From the NCBI GenBank assembly GCA_017438085.1, contig JAFRWH010000062.1, forward strand, positions 1 to 6,967: 6,967 bases of DNA, read 5' to 3'. Position 1 is the first letter of the stretch. Every line of letters begins with the position of its first letter. Shown one piece after another: positions 5,488 to 6,967 of this stretch. Made by a program: the position numbers and the translations under genes. The notes beneath the pieces were generated by a model, which did no database searches, was not told where the DNA came from, and saw only the letters and a program-made list of their open reading frames with translations. The stretch is from Bacillota bacterium. Lineage in GTDB: Bacteria; Bacillota_A; Clostridia; Peptostreptococcales; Anaerovoracaceae.

Positions 5488-6813
5488 ATGGCAGAAAATC
5501 AGAACAAAACCCCCGAGACCCGGCAGAAGAGCTTCATTCAGGAGATCCTGAATATCGTCCCCTTCTGGAAGGCTCAGATGACTGACTGGAAAGTCACCGT
5601 TATCAGAACTTCTCTGGAGCGTCTCGGCTACAAAACAATACTTCCTTATCTTTCGCTGTATATCGTAGCTCTCGGAGCTACCAAGTCCCAGCTGGGATGG
5701 ATCACCTCCGTCGGCATGCTGGTAATGGGCGTACTCGGACCCTTCGTAGGATCCTGGATCGACAAGAACGGCGCAAGAAAGATCTACATCGTAGGCATCA
5801 TCTTTACATTCCTTTCCTATATCGCATATGCATTTGCGCCCAACTGGCAGGTATACGCCCTGGCCATGGTGCTTTACTATTTCGGTAACGGATTGGCCGG
5901 ACAAAGCTGCGGCATCATCTGCGGCTACTGCCTGAAGAACAGCGACAGAGCCCGCGGCATGCTGGTATGCGAATCTCTGGCAGCGGGCCTTCTTGGCATG
6001 GTCGGCCCCATGATCGGCGCATGGGTCATCACTCACATCTCCCACGTTACCGACATCAACCTTGCTGTTGCCAACGACTACAGACCTCTGTTCTACTGCT
6101 CCGCATTCTTTACCGCTGTATCCTTCTTTGTGGTATTCTTCAAGCTTTCCAACGAGAAGATGGGCGGTTCCAAGAGCAGCGGCTTTGCGCTCAAGGACGG
6201 CATGGACATCATCAGGACCAACAAGAATGCAAGAAAATGGCTGCTGATCGGCGCTGTAGGAAGCCTTCCCATGGCTATGGTAACTCCTTATGTTTCCGTA
6301 TATTCCGGCGAGATCAAGCTGGCTACTCCTGCAGTTCTGGCTGCAATGGTAACCTGCCAGGCAGTAACCTCCACCATCCTTGGCTATCCTATTGGTATTC
6401 TGGCTGACAGATTCGGCCGCAAGAAGGTCCTCTATGTACTGGTACCCATGTACTGGCTGGCCATCCTGCTGATGATCATCACCCCTGTACACGGATCCTT
6501 CACCCTGATCCTTGCAGGTCTGCTGCTCGGCTTCTATGACATTGCAATGCCTCTGTTCGGCGCAGTTCAGAGAGAGATCGTAAGCCCCAAGGTGATGGGC
6601 GTATGGCTTGGCACCACCAAGTTCGTTACAGCCTTCTTCTCCGCTGCAATGGCTGCTATTGCAGGACATGTCTATGACAACTTCGGTCCTGTGGTAATGT
6701 TCGGCATATTCATCGCCTGCGACATTCTTATCCGTATGCCTCTGCTGGCTTCCATCCCCGAGACTCTGGGCAACGAAGTTACAGATGACGACGATGTAAG
6801 CTGCTGCGACTAA
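5488..6813 (+). CDS. MFS transporter, second of a tandem pair
   Basis: A 441-residue paralogue of the preceding gene with the same architecture: motif A at G88-S-W-I-D92-K-N-G95 with R97-K98, and G303-I-L-A-D307-R-F-G310-R-K-K313; DRARG (153-157); GPMIG (173-177); TM1 charges R40, E44 and R45; and an acidic tail ending Cys-Cys-Asp. Residues 19-47 and most of 140-178 are identical or nearly so to the first copy. Differences cluster around 180-210, 250-275 and in segments 9-12, where substitutions such as Q/V, K/V and G/A occur in membrane regions, so substrate preference may have shifted. Codon choice is again strongly biased. It has its own strong promoter and terminator. The substrate is unknown; two carriers for related solutes, or the same solute under different conditions, are the simplest readings. 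Confidence 0.93.
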   Translation: MAENQNKTPETRQKSFIQEILNIVPFWKAQMTDWKVTVIRTSLERLGYKTILPYLSLYIVALGATKSQLGWITSVGMLVMGVLGPFVGSWIDKNGARKIYIVGIIFTFLSYIAYAFAPNWQVYALAMVLYYFGNGLAGQSCGIICGYCLKNSDRARGMLVCESLAAGLLGMVGPMIGAWVITHISHVTDINLAVANDYRPLFYCSAFFTAVSFFVVFFKLSNEKMGGSKSSGFALKDGMDIIRTNKNARKWLLIGAVGSLPMAMVTPYVSVYSGEIKLATPAVLAAMVTCQAVTSTILGYPIGILADRFGRKKVLYVLVPMYWLAILLMIITPVHGSFTLILAGLLLGFYDIAMPLFGAVQREIVSPKVMGVWLGTTKFVTAFFSAAMAAIAGHVYDNFGPVVMFGIFIACDILIRMPLLASIPETLGNEVTDDDDVSCCD

Positions 6814-6827
6814 TAACTGAAATGCTC

Positions 6828-6856
6828 CGGGGCTCTTTTCAAGAGCCCCGTTTTTT
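6828..6856 (+). terminator. Intrinsic terminator of the second MFS gene
   Basis: A perfect 10-bp stem CGGGGCTCTT (6828-6837) with AAGAGCCCCG (6841-6850), a 3-nt loop, and T6 (6851-6856). A strong, textbook structure 14 bp after the stop codon. Confidence 0.95.
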
Positions 6857-6880
6857 CTTTAAAAATAACATTTATTTTTC

Positions 6881-6910
6881 TTGACATTATACAGGCTTCA
6901 GCTATATAAT
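6881..6910 (+). promoter_or_regulatory. Near-consensus promoter of the tRNA
   Basis: Perfect TTGACA (6881-6886) and perfect TATAAT (6905-6910) with an 18-bp spacer, in an A/T-rich context with a T-tract just upstream. The strongest promoter in the window, as expected for a stable RNA. The start should lie near 6917. Confidence 0.9.
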
Positions 6911-6921
6911 ATTCGAGCGTT

Positions 6922-6940
6922 GACACGGAATGCCCGTGTC
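6922..6940 (+). other. Hairpin in the tRNA 5' leader
   Basis: GACACGG (6922-6928) and CCGTGTC (6934-6940) form a perfect 7-bp stem with a 5-nt loop, 9 nt before the tRNA 5' end. No U-run follows, so it is not a terminator. It may influence 5' processing. Confidence 0.55.
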
Positions 6941-6949
6941 CTGAACAAT

Positions 6950-6967
6950 GCGGAAGTGGCTCAGGGG
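6950..6967 (+). tRNA. tRNA 5' end, probably tRNA-Gly, cut by the window edge
   Basis: The sequence fits the first bases of a tRNA: a 7-nt acceptor strand GCGGAAG (6950-6956), TG at 8-9, the D-stem strand GCTC (6959-6962), then AG and the first Gs of the D-loop. This start resembles Bacillota tRNA-Gly genes. The strong promoter upstream supports a stable RNA. The anticodon lies outside the window, so identity is not proven. Confidence 0.7.

Noticed and set aside
1..6967. CRISPR array, insertion sequence or phage gene
   Set aside because: No regularly spaced repeats, transposase, integrase or phage protein was seen.

Overview
The window looks like chromosomal DNA from a Bacillota bacterium, probably an anaerobic Clostridia-type species. 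This is inferred from GGAGG-type ribosome binding sites, sigma-A-like promoters with extended -10 elements, U-rich intrinsic terminators, a TTG start codon, a VanR/OmpR-type response regulator with a Bacillota-style multi-pass sensor kinase, and a YczE-like membrane protein. Base composition is near 50% GC. No mobile element, CRISPR array, phage gene or rRNA was seen.

Layout, all genes on the + strand. (1) Positions 1-466 hold no convincing gene but much dyad symmetry, including a long imperfect inverted repeat (144-361) with strong hairpins inside it. (2) Positions 467-1185 are a single-gene unit: promoter, a YczE/YitT-type membrane protein (505-1167), and a UUCG-loop terminator that overlaps the stop codon. 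(3) Positions 1230-3851 carry a two-component system: a response regulator with a TTG start (1312-2001) and a sensor kinase (2067-3851) with about seven membrane segments, preceded by CTTAA direct repeats that may be an autoregulatory operator. (4) Positions 3852-4013 are a dense control region in which the terminator-like hairpin after the kinase contains the likely promoter of the next gene. (5) Positions 4014-6856 hold two tandem MFS transporters, both 441 residues, alignable without gaps and roughly three quarters identical, each with its own promoter, ribosome binding site and terminator. (6) At the right edge a near-consensus promoter drives a tRNA, probably tRNA-Gly, cut off by the window end.

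Working model (inference): the two-component system senses a membrane or envelope signal and may control the adjacent transporter pair. The transporters show biased codon use suggesting high expression, and both end in an acidic tail finishing Cys-Cys-Asp. The substrate cannot be read from sequence. Nothing here is clearly a new system. The best leads are the palindromic region at 144-361, the promoter nested in a terminator at 3905-3988, and the paired transporters with charged first membrane segments and CCD tails.
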